Below, piece after piece: positions 33,877 to 42,519 of a stretch of DNA of 64,000 bases. The notes beneath the pieces were generated by a model. That model had not been told where the DNA came from. It ran no database searches and saw only the letters and a program-made list of their open reading frames with translations. The stretch comes from Halomonas litopenaei (lineage in GTDB: Bacteria > Pseudomonadota > Gammaproteobacteria > Pseudomonadales > Halomonadaceae). The first letter of the stretch is position 1. Every line of letters starts with the position of its first letter. The DNA is taken from NCBI RefSeq assembly GCF_017303055.1, contig NZ_JAEKJT010000004.1:372001-436000 (forward strand), written 5' to 3'. The position numbers were made by a program, and so were the translations under genes.

Positions 33877-35337
33877 ATGAACACACTTCCCGTCCAGCCA
33901 CCGTCCGGCGCTCTGATTGGCGGTCAATGGCATGCCACCAGCGAGACACTCGAGGTCTTGCGTCCCGCCAGCGGCGACCCGATTGCCCGTATCGCCGCCA
34001 GCACTGCCGACGATGTCGATGCCGCGGTGGCGGCCGCCCGAGCGGCATTCGCCGGGGAGCTGGGTAGCTGGGCAAGCTGGTCTGCCCGGGCACGCAGCGA
34101 ATGGCTGTACCGCTTCAGCCAGGCCATCGACGCCGATGCCGACCATCTCGCGGCACTTGAATGCGCCGATACCGGCAAGCCCATCAGTCAGGCACGGGGC
34201 GACATCGCCGCCTGCGCGCGCTACTTCCGCTTCTATGCAGGCGCGGCGGACAAGCTTCACGGCGAGACGATTCCCTTCGACCCTGACTACGCGGTGATGA
34301 CGCTGCGGGAACCCTACGGCGTCTGCGCCCAGATCATCCCCTGGAACTATCCCGCCCAGATCTTCGGACGCTGCGTGGCGGCAGCCCTGGCGGCGGGCAA
34401 TACCTGCGTGTTGAAACCCGCCGAGGATGCCTGCCTCAGTGTGCTGCGACTCGCCGAGCTGGCCGTGGACACGGGCCTGCCAGACGGCGCCCTCAACGTG
34501 GTCCCGGGCCTCGGTCGCGTCGCCGGCGCTGCCCTGGCAGAGCATTCCGATATCGATCACCTGTCCTTCACCGGCTCCCCGGATACCGGCACGCTGGTCA
34601 CCCAGGCGGCGGCGGTCCACCACGTCCCGGTCACCCTGGAGCTCGGTGGCAAGTCGCCCCAGCTACTGTTCGCCGACGCGGATCGCCAGAGCGCCCTAGA
34701 CGCCGTGGTGCGAGGCATCATTCAGAATGCCGGTCAGACCTGTTCAGCCGGCAGTCGACTGCTGGTCGAAGCCAGCATCCATGACGAGGTGGTCGACGCC
34801 CTGGCCCGCCGCTTCGAGGCGCTGGTATGCGATGCCGGCGAGCAGGACCCGGACTGTGGCGCGCTGATCAATGCCCGTCAGCGAGACAAGGTGATGACCT
34901 TGATCGAGGCAGCGACAGAGGACGGTATCCAGATCGCTGCCCGTGGCCGCCTTGCCGACGATGCCCCTGCTGGCGGCCACTTTGTCGTGCCTCACCTGCT
35001 GACACAGGTCCCCGAAGGCCACGGCGTCAGCCGCGAAGAGTTGTTCGGGCCGGTACTGGTAGTGCAGCCGTTCGCGGATGAAGCCGAGGCGGTACGTCTT
35101 GCCAATTCTACCGACTTCGGCCTGTGCGCTGGCGTATGGACCCGTGACGGCGGCCGCCAGCTGCGCCTGGCCAAGGCCATTCGCTCCGGCCAGGTGTTCG
35201 TCAACAACTACGGCGCTGCAGGGGGCATCGAACTGCCGTTCGGCGGCGTCGGCAAGTCCGGGCACGGCAGGGAAAAGGGCTTCGAAGGCCTCAAGAGCTA
35301 CACTCGACTGAAGACCGTGGCCATTCGCCACGGATGA
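33877..35337 (+). CDS. NAD(P)-dependent aldehyde dehydrogenase
   Basis: The 486-residue enzyme of the betaine-aldehyde/glycolaldehyde dehydrogenase group has AQIIPWNYPAQ near residue 150, FTGSPDTG, the general base in LELGGKSP, and the nucleophile in NAGQTCSAGSRL (about C290). EELFGPVLVV and NNYGAAGGIELPFGGVGKSGHGREKG follow. Oxidation of an aldehyde to an acid is certain, but the substrate is open. In this operon glycolaldehyde, a semialdehyde or a free sugar aldehyde such as apiose would be sensible. GGAG at 33866 precedes the ATG. The C-terminal residues overlap no downstream gene; the next start is 62 bp on. Confidence 0.9.
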   Translation: MNTLPVQPPSGALIGGQWHATSETLEVLRPASGDPIARIAASTADDVDAAVAAARAAFAGELGSWASWSARARSEWLYRFSQAIDADADHLAALECADTGKPISQARGDIAACARYFRFYAGAADKLHGETIPFDPDYAVMTLREPYGVCAQIIPWNYPAQIFGRCVAAALAAGNTCVLKPAEDACLSVLRLAELAVDTGLPDGALNVVPGLGRVAGAALAEHSDIDHLSFTGSPDTGTLVTQAAAVHHVPVTLELGGKSPQLLFADADRQSALDAVVRGIIQNAGQTCSAGSRLLVEASIHDEVVDALARRFEALVCDAGEQDPDCGALINARQRDKVMTLIEAATEDGIQIAARGRLADDAPAGGHFVVPHLLTQVPEGHGVSREELFGPVLVVQPFADEAEAVRLANSTDFGLCAGVWTRDGGRQLRLAKAIRSGQVFVNNYGAAGGIELPFGGVGKSGHGREKGFEGLKSYTRLKTVAIRHG

Positions 35338-35399
35338 GCCACGGAGGCGTCGCCTCTGTGCCGCCTCATGACAGCTTCATCTACCATAAGGAACCGGGA

Positions 35400-36299
35400 A
35401 TGACCTCTTCTGTTCATGTAGGCCTGATCGGCGTTGGCCTGATGGGCCATGGCATCGCTCAGAGCCTGCTGCGCCAGGGACATCGGCTGAGCTATCTGGA
35501 TCACCCAGGCAACCAGCCCTGCGATGACCTTCAGACGGCAGGCGCCACGCCACTGGAAACACCGCGAGACGTGGCGTCTGCTGCAGAGCTGGTTATCCTC
35601 TGCGTCACCGGCACCCCCCAGGTGGAAAGCGTACTGTTCGACCCCCAGGGGGTTCTGGAAGGACTCAAGCCCGAGCAGATCGTCGTCGACTGCTCCACCG
35701 CCATTCCCAGCTCCACGCAGGCGATTGAAGCTCGCGTGCGGGAGGCAGGGGGCCGCTTCGTCGACGCCGCCATGACACGAACGCCCAAAGAGGCCGCAGA
35801 GGGGCGACTCAACCTTATCGTAGGCGCGGACAAGGCGCTGTTCGACGAATTGACGCCGCTGTTTTCGGCGTTTGCCGAGCACATCACCCACGGCGGCCCC
35901 GTCGGGGCAGGCCATACCTTGAAGCTGCTGCACAACTTTGTCTCCTTGGGATTCACTGCCGTACTGGCCGAGGCCAGCGCCGCCTCGCAGAGGGCGGGCA
36001 TCGACAACAGCGTGCTGCTGGAGGTACTGGGCAACGGTGGCGGCGGCGGTGTGGTGCTGGAGCGGCTGCGACCGTATCTGGTGGACGCCGATCCCTCGGG
36101 CTTTCGTTTCAGCCTGTCCAACTCGCTCAAGGACGTGGGCTACTACCACAGCATGAGCAAGGACCTGGGAGCCTCACGCCAGATGGGCCAGGCCGTCCAT
36201 CAGCTTTATGCCGATATCGTGGCCGAGGGCAACGGCGAACGACTGCTGCCTGAGCTGATCAGTCTGCTGGCCGACGCCTCGACTCAGCGAGGGGACTGA
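35400..36299 (+). CDS. 3-hydroxyisobutyrate dehydrogenase-like NAD(P)-dependent oxidoreductase
   Basis: The 299-residue beta-hydroxyacid dehydrogenase has the Rossmann motif GLIGVGLMGHGIAQSLL at residues 8-24, the substrate motif DAAMTRTPKEAAEGRL (variant of D-A-P-V-S-G-G) and GAGHTLKLLHNFVSLGF containing the catalytic lysine. The TRTP variant in place of SGG suggests a substrate different from tartronate semialdehyde or hydroxyisobutyrate. ATG 35400 follows AAGGAA; the in-frame ORF from 35334 lacks a site and adds a non-family N-terminus. It differs clearly from LtnD at 46442 in the same window. Role within the sugar-acid operon is unproven. Confidence 0.86.
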   Translation: MTSSVHVGLIGVGLMGHGIAQSLLRQGHRLSYLDHPGNQPCDDLQTAGATPLETPRDVASAAELVILCVTGTPQVESVLFDPQGVLEGLKPEQIVVDCSTAIPSSTQAIEARVREAGGRFVDAAMTRTPKEAAEGRLNLIVGADKALFDELTPLFSAFAEHITHGGPVGAGHTLKLLHNFVSLGFTAVLAEASAASQRAGIDNSVLLEVLGNGGGGGVVLERLRPYLVDADPSGFRFSLSNSLKDVGYYHSMSKDLGASRQMGQAVHQLYADIVAEGNGERLLPELISLLADASTQRGD

Positions 36300-36375
36300 G
36301 GAGTCGCCTCCCGCCATCACGGCCAGCGCATTTGACGCCCGCTTTCCACACCACTGACAATCGCCAGGAGTCTCC

Positions 36376-37596
36376 ATGAAGATCCAGCGCATTGATACCT
36401 TGCGTCCGAAGGCTCGGCCCTCGCTGATCTGGGTGCGTCTGCACACCGAGGACGGGCTGATCGGCCTGGGAGAAAGCTGGTTTGGCTGCGACGCCATCGA
36501 AGCCGACATTCATGGCCGCCTGGCGCTCCTGCTGCTGGGCGAGGATGCCCGTCGCATCGAAGCCCTGCACCGCAAGATGCAGCCCTACGTGGGCTTCACC
36601 GGCACCAGCGCCGAAACCCGCGCGCTGTCTGCGGTCGACGTGGCACTGTGGGACCTGGCGGGACAGCGGGCGGGCTTGCCACTGCACGACCTTCTGGGGG
36701 GCAAGAGCCGTGACCGGGTGCCGCTCTACAACACCTGTGCGGGTCCCGACTACGTGTCCCAGTCTGCCGACGTACGGCCGGGAAATTTCGGTCTGGGCAG
36801 CGGGGCCGCAGCGGCATCCGTCCAGGCCCGACCGCGTTACGAGGATCTACAGGGATTTCTCGAACGTCCGGCAGAGCTCGCCTCGGAGCTGCTCGACATG
36901 GGCATTTCGGCGATGAAGATCTGGCCCTTCGATTTCGCCGAAGGCGCCCACGATGGCATGACCATCTCGCCCCAGGATCTCAACCGCGCCCTGTGGCCGT
37001 TCGAGGAGATCCGCCGAGTCCATGGCGATCGCATGCGTCTCAAGGCCGAGCTGCATGGACTCTGGAGCGTGAACGCCGCTGGTCGGATTTGCCGTGCGCT
37101 GGCGCCTATCGATCCCGACTGGGTTGAAGACCCGCTGTGGATGGATCGCTTCGATCCGTTAAGCGAACTGGCCGACATCGGAATACCGCTGGCAGGAGGA
37201 GAAACACTGGGCGGACTCGGCCAGATACGTGACCTGCTGCAGCGGGGCCGCATCCACACGCCGATCATCGATGTCACCTGGGGCGGAGGCATCACCTTTG
37301 CCCGCAAGGCCGCCGCCCTGGCGGAGGCAGAAGCGCGACCGATCGCCTTCCATGACTGTTCCGGCCCGATCACCCTGGCCGTTTCCACCCACCTGGCCAT
37401 GGCCCTGCCCAACGTGGCCGAACAGGAGTTCACCCGCGCCTTCTACTATGGCTGGTACGGCGACTGCATCGACGGGCTACCCCCCATCGAAAACGGCATG
37501 ATCCGCGTCAGCGGCGAACCGGGACTGGGGGTGAGGTTGAAGGTAGATACCGAAGGCGTGGATAACGCTGTCAACTGTACCACCAGCCAAGGCTGA
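36376..37596 (+). CDS. Mandelate racemase/muconate lactonizing enzyme family protein (enolase superfamily)
   Basis: The 406-residue protein has an N-terminal capping domain (LIWVRLHTEDGLIGLGESWFG) and a barrel domain. Candidate catalytic residues are the lysine in ISAMKIWPFDF (position of the KxK motif, here K-x-W), metal ligands in KAELHGLWS (Glu), DPDWVEDPLW (Glu) and LAGGETLGG (Glu), and the histidine/aspartate region DVTWGGGI and AFHDCSGPI. Most characterised relatives with this layout are acid-sugar dehydratases. The KIW variant means the exact reaction cannot be stated. It is the last gene of the operon, 76 bp after the dehydrogenase. Confidence 0.85.
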   Translation: MKIQRIDTLRPKARPSLIWVRLHTEDGLIGLGESWFGCDAIEADIHGRLALLLLGEDARRIEALHRKMQPYVGFTGTSAETRALSAVDVALWDLAGQRAGLPLHDLLGGKSRDRVPLYNTCAGPDYVSQSADVRPGNFGLGSGAAAASVQARPRYEDLQGFLERPAELASELLDMGISAMKIWPFDFAEGAHDGMTISPQDLNRALWPFEEIRRVHGDRMRLKAELHGLWSVNAAGRICRALAPIDPDWVEDPLWMDRFDPLSELADIGIPLAGGETLGGLGQIRDLLQRGRIHTPIIDVTWGGGITFARKAAALAEAEARPIAFHDCSGPITLAVSTHLAMALPNVAEQEFTRAFYYGWYGDCIDGLPPIENGMIRVSGEPGLGVRLKVDTEGVDNAVNCTTSQG

Positions 37597-37912
37597 CGCG
37601 ACATTTCAGACTCGCCGGACACTCGATCGCCCTCCATGTCACGTTACCAGTCGGCCAACCATTTCAACGGCCTGTCCAGCACGCCTCGTTCTGCTAAAGC
37701 ACACTCTCGCATTTTCAACGTTGCCCTCTAGTCGACTGGTCTATAGTATCGCCGCAACGCTTTTAAAATGTCTTTCATGTGCTGCTGAACGCGCCAGGAC
37801 AGGCGGTCACGCCCTGACCAAGGTAAAACGCGGTACACGACGGCGCCCATAACAACAACGTATCCAAGACCGCTCGACAGACCAGCAACGAGACTGCGAG
37901 GAACCCCTACCC
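37597..37912. other. Intergenic region before the molybdenum hydroxylase genes
   Basis: This 316-bp gap is AT-richer in its second half. TTGCCC (37721-37726) and TATAGT (37742-37747) could form a promoter with a short 15-bp spacer, and TAAAAT lies at 37764-37769. No terminator hairpin with a T-run was seen after the enolase-superfamily gene. Confidence 0.45.
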
Positions 37913-38443
37913 ATGACCAGCTTCACCCTTAACGGCGAGGCGGTAAGTGTCGAGGTGGATCCACAGACCCCACTGCTGTGGGTGCTGCGCGATACCCTTG
38001 GCCTGACCGGCACCAAGTTCGGCTGCGGCATTGCCCAGTGTGGCGCCTGTACGATCCACTTCAACGGCTCTGCCACGCGCAGCTGCGTGCTACCGCTGGC
38101 CGCCGCGGAAGGAGCCGAGATCACTACCATTGAAGGCCTGGATGCCGACGGCAACCATCCGCTACAGCAGGCCTGGCGGGAAGAGCAGGTGCCCCAATGC
38201 GGCTACTGCCAGTCAGGCCAGATCATGCAGGCAGCCGACCTGCTCGCACGCAAGCCCTCCCCCAGCGACGACGAGATCACTCAGGGCATGAGCGGCAACC
38301 TGTGTCGTTGCATGGCCTATGTGCGTATTCACCGAGCGGTCAAGCGTGCAGCGAACATGGCGCAGGCCGGTGTACAGAGCTGGGAGCCCCCCACGGGTGA
38401 AGCCAGTGATAGCGCGGAGGGCAACCAGCATGCCAAGGCCTAA
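37913..38443 (+). CDS. (2Fe-2S) subunit of a molybdenum hydroxylase (IorA type)
   Basis: The 176-residue cytoplasmically folded electron-transfer subunit carries both 2Fe-2S sites. The plant-type ferredoxin cysteines are C38, C43, C46 and C58 ([12 protein letters not shown]). The helical-domain cysteines are C96, C99, C131 and C133 ([19 protein letters not shown]). The C-terminal 25 residues are a poorly conserved tail. It overlaps the large-subunit gene by 14 bp. Isoquinoline-oxidoreductase- and aldehyde-dehydrogenase-like two-subunit enzymes have this composition. The natural substrate is unknown. Confidence 0.92.
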   Translation: MTSFTLNGEAVSVEVDPQTPLLWVLRDTLGLTGTKFGCGIAQCGACTIHFNGSATRSCVLPLAAAEGAEITTIEGLDADGNHPLQQAWREEQVPQCGYCQSGQIMQAADLLARKPSPSDDEITQGMSGNLCRCMAYVRIHRAVKRAANMAQAGVQSWEPPTGEASDSAEGNQHAKA

Positions 38444-40811
38444 CGATCCACGGGTTGGCGATGTCCACGGCCGTGACCCGCAGCAGCGTTCATCCAGCAG
38501 TGCCTCAGGCATCAGCCGTCGGGGCTTTCTGATCGGCACCCTTGGCTCGACAGCGGTGCTGGCGTTTGGCCTTCCCGGCATTGCCCTGGCCCAGGACGCA
38601 ACCGATACCGCCCTCAAGGAAGGCCAGTACGAGCCGACCTTGTGGTACGCCATCGATAGCAACGGCCAGGTCACACTGCACTGCACCAAGGCCGAGATGG
38701 GCCAGCACGTGGGAACCAGCCTGGCACGTCTGGTCGCCGAGGAGCTTGAGGTCGACCCGGCGACCATGCGTATCGAGTACGTCGACAGCGATCCCAAATG
38801 GGGATACATGATCACCGGTGGCAGCTGGTCGGTGAATCACAGTTTTCTGCCACTCTCCCGCGCGGGTGCCGCTGGCCGCGAAGCGCTGATCGACGCCGGA
38901 GCTCGTCTGCTGGATGTGGACCCCGCACGCTGCCACGCCCGCAATGGTCAGGTCATCTGCGACAATCAGCGGATCAGCTACGGCGAGATCGTTGCCAGCG
39001 GCACCCTGTCGCGTAGCTACAGCGCCGAAGAGCTGGAAGCGATTGCCCTGAAACCCGCCAGTGAGCGACGCGTACTGGGCAGCCCCGGTAGCGCCCAGGA
39101 CATCCCCGACAAGACCACCGGAGCCGCCCTCTTCGGGATCGATGCCAAGATCGATGGCATGGTCTACGCGCGCCCGGTGCTGCCACCTGCCCGTTTTGGT
39201 TGCCAGGCCGTCTCGATCGATGACAGTGCTGCAGCAACGATCCCGGGCTATCAGCAGACGCTGCGCCTAGAGGATCCCTCAGGCCTATGCCAGGGCTGGC
39301 TTGCGGTAATTGCCGACAGCTTTTCGGCGGCCATGCGTGCGACCGATGCGCTCAAGGTCGAGTGGGACGTCGGTCCCGCTGCCGCCATCAGTGAAGCGGA
39401 CATACAGCAGGAAGGACGACGTCTGACCGAGGCGCCGACCCGTGACAATGGTGCTCTGTTTGTGGACAGCGGCGACCTGGCATCCGCCTTTGAGCGTGCC
39501 GACGCCGACAGCGCGACCCTGGTCGATGCCACCTACACCACCGCAAGCGTTCTGCATTTCCAGCTGGAGCCAGTGAATGCCACGGTGGTCGAGCGCGACG
39601 GGCATTGGCACATCCATTGCGGCAACCAGCAGCAGTCCGCCTCAGTGCCGCTGGTGGCCAAGGCGCTGGAGGTCGACGACAGCCAGGTGACCTTCCATCA
39701 GTATTACCTCGGCGGTGGTTTCGGGCGACGCCTCTATGGCGACTATGCTGTTCCGGCGGCGCTTGCCGCCAAGGCTCTGGGCAAACCGGTCAAGATGGTG
39801 TTTACCCGCCCCGATGATAGCCGTCTCGATTGCGTTCGCTCGCCGTCGGTGCAGCGCCTGCGCTCAGCCGTCACGGCAAGCGGTGAGATCCTGGCCAGTG
39901 AGCATGCTGCTGCGGCGGGATGGCCCACCGCGGCGATCGCGCCCGGCTTTCTGGGCGAGTTCGTCGATGGTGGCGGCAAGCTAGATTCCTTCGCCATCAG
40001 CGGAGCGGACCACTGGTACCAGGTCGCTGCCCAGCGGGTGTGGGCTCAGCAGAATCACAAGGCCCACGAGGCCTTTGTCCCTGGCTACCTGCGTTCGGTG
40101 GGGCCGGGCTGGACCACCTGGGCAGTCGAGAGCCATATGGATGAACTGGCCCAGGCGGCAGGGCTCGACCCGGCCCGCTTCCGCCTGGCACTGCTCCAGG
40201 CGGAAGGGCGCAACGCCGGGGAAGCGCCGAACAGCGTGGGTGGCGCCGAACGCCTGAAAGCGGTGTTGCAGCGCGCGCTGGAGAAGTCGGGCTGGAGCGA
40301 ACGCGATAGCTTACCGGAGGACACAGGGCTCGGCGTGGCACTCAGCTTCGGTCAGGAACGCCATATGCCAACCTGGGTGGCCTGTGTCGCCCGCGTCAAG
40401 GTGGATCGGAGCAGCGGCGACGTCACGGTCGAAAAGCTGACCTCGGTCGTCGACGCCGGCACCCTGGCCCACCCGGATGGCGCCATGGCCCAGCTGGAAG
40501 GGTCACTACTGTGGGGCCTGTCCATGGCGCTGCACGAAGGCACCGAGTATGCAGAGGGGCAGCCCAGCGATCTCAATCTCAACAGCTACACCCCGCTGCG
40601 TATGCATCAGGTGCCAGAGCTGGATCTTGAGTTCATGATCAACGACCACACGCCGGTCGGGCTCGGTGAGCCCGGCACCTGCGTGGTGGCGCCCGCCATC
40701 GGCAATGCTGTCGCGCATGCCTGCGGTGTGCGTTTACGCGATCTTCCGATGCGGGCACAAACCCTCAAGACACGGCTCGGCAACCGCGCCGATGACAAGA
40801 TGACGAGCTGA
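38430..40811 (+). CDS. Molybdopterin-binding subunit of a molybdenum hydroxylase (IorB type), Tat-exported
   Basis: The 793-residue subunit has a twin-arginine leader ([19 protein letters not shown]) at about residues 27-47, so the enzyme should act in the periplasm after co-export with its small partner. The Mo-cofactor domains show [35 protein letters not shown] and the C-terminal [21 protein letters not shown] with the conserved GEP glutamate. GGAGGG at 38416-38421 supports ATG 38430. There is no FAD-binding CoxM-type subunit in the cluster, as in IorAB enzymes, so electrons presumably go to an external carrier. Substrate could be an aldehyde or an N-heterocycle. Confidence 0.9.
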   Translation: MPRPNDPRVGDVHGRDPQQRSSSSASGISRRGFLIGTLGSTAVLAFGLPGIALAQDATDTALKEGQYEPTLWYAIDSNGQVTLHCTKAEMGQHVGTSLARLVAEELEVDPATMRIEYVDSDPKWGYMITGGSWSVNHSFLPLSRAGAAGREALIDAGARLLDVDPARCHARNGQVICDNQRISYGEIVASGTLSRSYSAEELEAIALKPASERRVLGSPGSAQDIPDKTTGAALFGIDAKIDGMVYARPVLPPARFGCQAVSIDDSAAATIPGYQQTLRLEDPSGLCQGWLAVIADSFSAAMRATDALKVEWDVGPAAAISEADIQQEGRRLTEAPTRDNGALFVDSGDLASAFERADADSATLVDATYTTASVLHFQLEPVNATVVERDGHWHIHCGNQQQSASVPLVAKALEVDDSQVTFHQYYLGGGFGRRLYGDYAVPAALAAKALGKPVKMVFTRPDDSRLDCVRSPSVQRLRSAVTASGEILASEHAAAAGWPTAAIAPGFLGEFVDGGGKLDSFAISGADHWYQVAAQRVWAQQNHKAHEAFVPGYLRSVGPGWTTWAVESHMDELAQAAGLDPARFRLALLQAEGRNAGEAPNSVGGAERLKAVLQRALEKSGWSERDSLPEDTGLGVALSFGQERHMPTWVACVARVKVDRSSGDVTVEKLTSVVDAGTLAHPDGAMAQLEGSLLWGLSMALHEGTEYAEGQPSDLNLNSYTPLRMHQVPELDLEFMINDHTPVGLGEPGTCVVAPAIGNAVAHACGVRLRDLPMRAQTLKTRLGNRADDKMTS

Positions 40812-40873
40812 CAGCCGCAAGGGTGCCCTCCGGCCAACAACGGAGGGCTCCCCCCGAACAGGACACGCAACCC

Positions 40874-41872
40874 ATGCAACATCTGGATCTAACGGTGGTG
40901 CGTCGTGCCCTTGAGTGGCTGCACGACGGACGCGAACTGTGGCTGGCCACGGTGCTGTCCACCTATGGCTCTTCCCCTCGTGAGCCCGGTGCCTGGCTGA
41001 TTGCCACCCAGGACGGCGAGCATGTCGGCTCGCTATCTGGCGGCTGTGTCGAAGACGACTTTCTTGAACGCCTGAGTCGTGGTGAGTTCCAGCAGCCAGT
41101 GACCCGCGTGCGCTACGGCGCAGGAGACGACGTCGACTATCCCGCACCGACATTACCCTGTGGAGGCGTGCTGGAGGTGTTGATCGAGCGCTTTGCGCCT
41201 GACGAGGCAGCCGTGACCCACTTCACTGCACTGGCAGCAGCACTGGAGGGCAAGGGTCCGCTGCGACGACGGGTCTCGTGGTCGACGGCAGAGCGGCAAC
41301 TGCTCGATGACGATGGCATCGGCGACCGCGTGCAGCTGCAGGAGATCGAGCAGCAAGCCTTACTGCGAGTAGGCCCCAGCGCCCGCCTGGTGCTGGCAGG
41401 CGTCTCACCGGTTGCGGTGTTCTGCGCCCAGTTCGCCCTGGGTCTGGGCTTCGAGGTCATCGTCTGCGACCCGCGGGAGGGCAAGCTGGAAGAGCTTGTC
41501 GAGGCTCTGGGCGAATCCGCAGCACGCATCGACACCATCGCCCGGCTTCCCTCGCGCTTCATCGCAGAAGGCGGATGCCACGCGGCGACCGCCGTCGTAG
41601 CGCTGACCCACGACCCGCGCATTGATGACCTGGCGATGATGGAAGCCGTGCACTCCCAGGCGTTCTATATCGGCGTGATGGGATCGAGGCAGACCTCCAG
41701 CGCACGCGCAGCGAGGCTCGCCCGCAGCGGTGGTCTCAGCGAGGCCGACATCGCGCGGATCCATATGCCGATCGGTCTGCACCTGGGCAGCAAGACCCCT
41801 GCAGAAATTGCGCTGGCGGTGATGGCAGACGTGATCAGGGTACGTCGTGGCAAACCACGTGATGGGCTTTAA
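40874..41872 (+). CDS. XdhC-family molybdenum cofactor insertion protein
   Basis: The 332-residue maturation factor has an N-terminal XdhC/CoxI domain (LATVLSTYGSSPREPGAWLIA, GSLSGGCVEDDFLE) and a C-terminal Rossmann-like domain (VLAGVSPVAVFCAQFALGLGFEV, VVALTHDPRIDDLAM, GVMGSRQTSSARAARLA). XdhC proteins bind Mo-cofactor, promote its sulfuration and deliver it to the hydroxylase. ATG 40874 is chosen over GTG 40823, which would add a hydrophilic 17-residue leader; ribosome sites are weak for both. Placement right after the large subunit fits a dedicated chaperone. Confidence 0.9.
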   Translation: MQHLDLTVVRRALEWLHDGRELWLATVLSTYGSSPREPGAWLIATQDGEHVGSLSGGCVEDDFLERLSRGEFQQPVTRVRYGAGDDVDYPAPTLPCGGVLEVLIERFAPDEAAVTHFTALAAALEGKGPLRRRVSWSTAERQLLDDDGIGDRVQLQEIEQQALLRVGPSARLVLAGVSPVAVFCAQFALGLGFEVIVCDPREGKLEELVEALGESAARIDTIARLPSRFIAEGGCHAATAVVALTHDPRIDDLAMMEAVHSQAFYIGVMGSRQTSSARAARLARSGGLSEADIARIHMPIGLHLGSKTPAEIALAVMADVIRVRRGKPRDGL

Positions 41873-41911
41873 ACCGATGTCACAACCGATAAACCGGAGG
41901 AGCCTCAGACG

Positions 41912-42493
41912 ATGACAACCCTGTGGTGCGTGATGGCAGCTGCCGGCAGTTCGCGCCGGTTTGGCAGCGCCGACAAGCGCCTTGCCCGCCTGAGCGACAG
42001 CCGCACACTGCTGGCCGCAAGCCTGTCCGCCAGCGCCGCCCTGTCGGCCAGACGACTGCTGGTGATCGGTCCACATGACACCCTGGCTGGCTTGTCCGTC
42101 CCCGCGTCCTCCGGACTCGAGGTGCTGACCCTGACACAGACCAGCTGCAGCCTAGGGGATAGCCTGGCCCAGGCGTTCAACTGGCTGGAACACCATGCAT
42201 CAACGGCCGAGGCGGCGGCGGTGTGGCTCGCCGACATGGCCTGGGTGACACCGGCCAGCTGCCATCGTCTGGCGGCGCAATCCCGGCGGGATCGCCTGGT
42301 CAGGCCGACGTATCAGGGCCAGCCGGGACATCCAGTCATCATTGGCCGCGACTTCTGGGGCGAGATGGGAAGCCTGCATGGCCAGGAGGGGGCCAGATCC
42401 GTACTCGCACGCCACCCACAGGCGCGGGTGGACATTGCGGTGGACGACCCGGGCGTGGTGCGTGACCTGGACCGTCCGCAGGACCCTCGCTAG
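41912..42493 (+). CDS. MobA/MocA-like nucleotidyltransferase
   Basis: The 193-residue protein has the nucleotidyltransferase start MAAAGSSRRFGSADKRLA (G-x-S-x-R-x-G variant with K downstream) and the acidic VWLADMAWVTPAS corresponding to the LxDMP region, followed by PTYQGQPGHPVIIGRDFW. MocA relatives convert Mo-molybdopterin to the cytosine dinucleotide form used by enzymes of the xanthine-oxidase family. That fits the preceding hydroxylase and XdhC genes. The aspartate motif is degenerate (ADMAW rather than GDMP), so activity should not be taken for granted. An IspD-like role is the alternative. Confidence 0.82.
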   Translation: MTTLWCVMAAAGSSRRFGSADKRLARLSDSRTLLAASLSASAALSARRLLVIGPHDTLAGLSVPASSGLEVLTLTQTSCSLGDSLAQAFNWLEHHASTAEAAAVWLADMAWVTPASCHRLAAQSRRDRLVRPTYQGQPGHPVIIGRDFWGEMGSLHGQEGARSVLARHPQARVDIAVDDPGVVRDLDRPQDPR

Positions 42494-42519
42494 CGCCTTC
42501 GACCTGATCCGCGCTAGCG
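42488..42519. terminator. Inverted repeat shared by two convergent stop codons
   Basis: CGCTAGCGC (42488-42496) and GCGCTAGCG (42511-42519) form a 9-bp stem with a 14-base loop. The TAG stop of the MobA-like gene lies in the left arm and the TAG stop of denD on the other strand lies in the right arm. It may act as a bidirectional terminator although no T-run is present. Confidence 0.45.
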
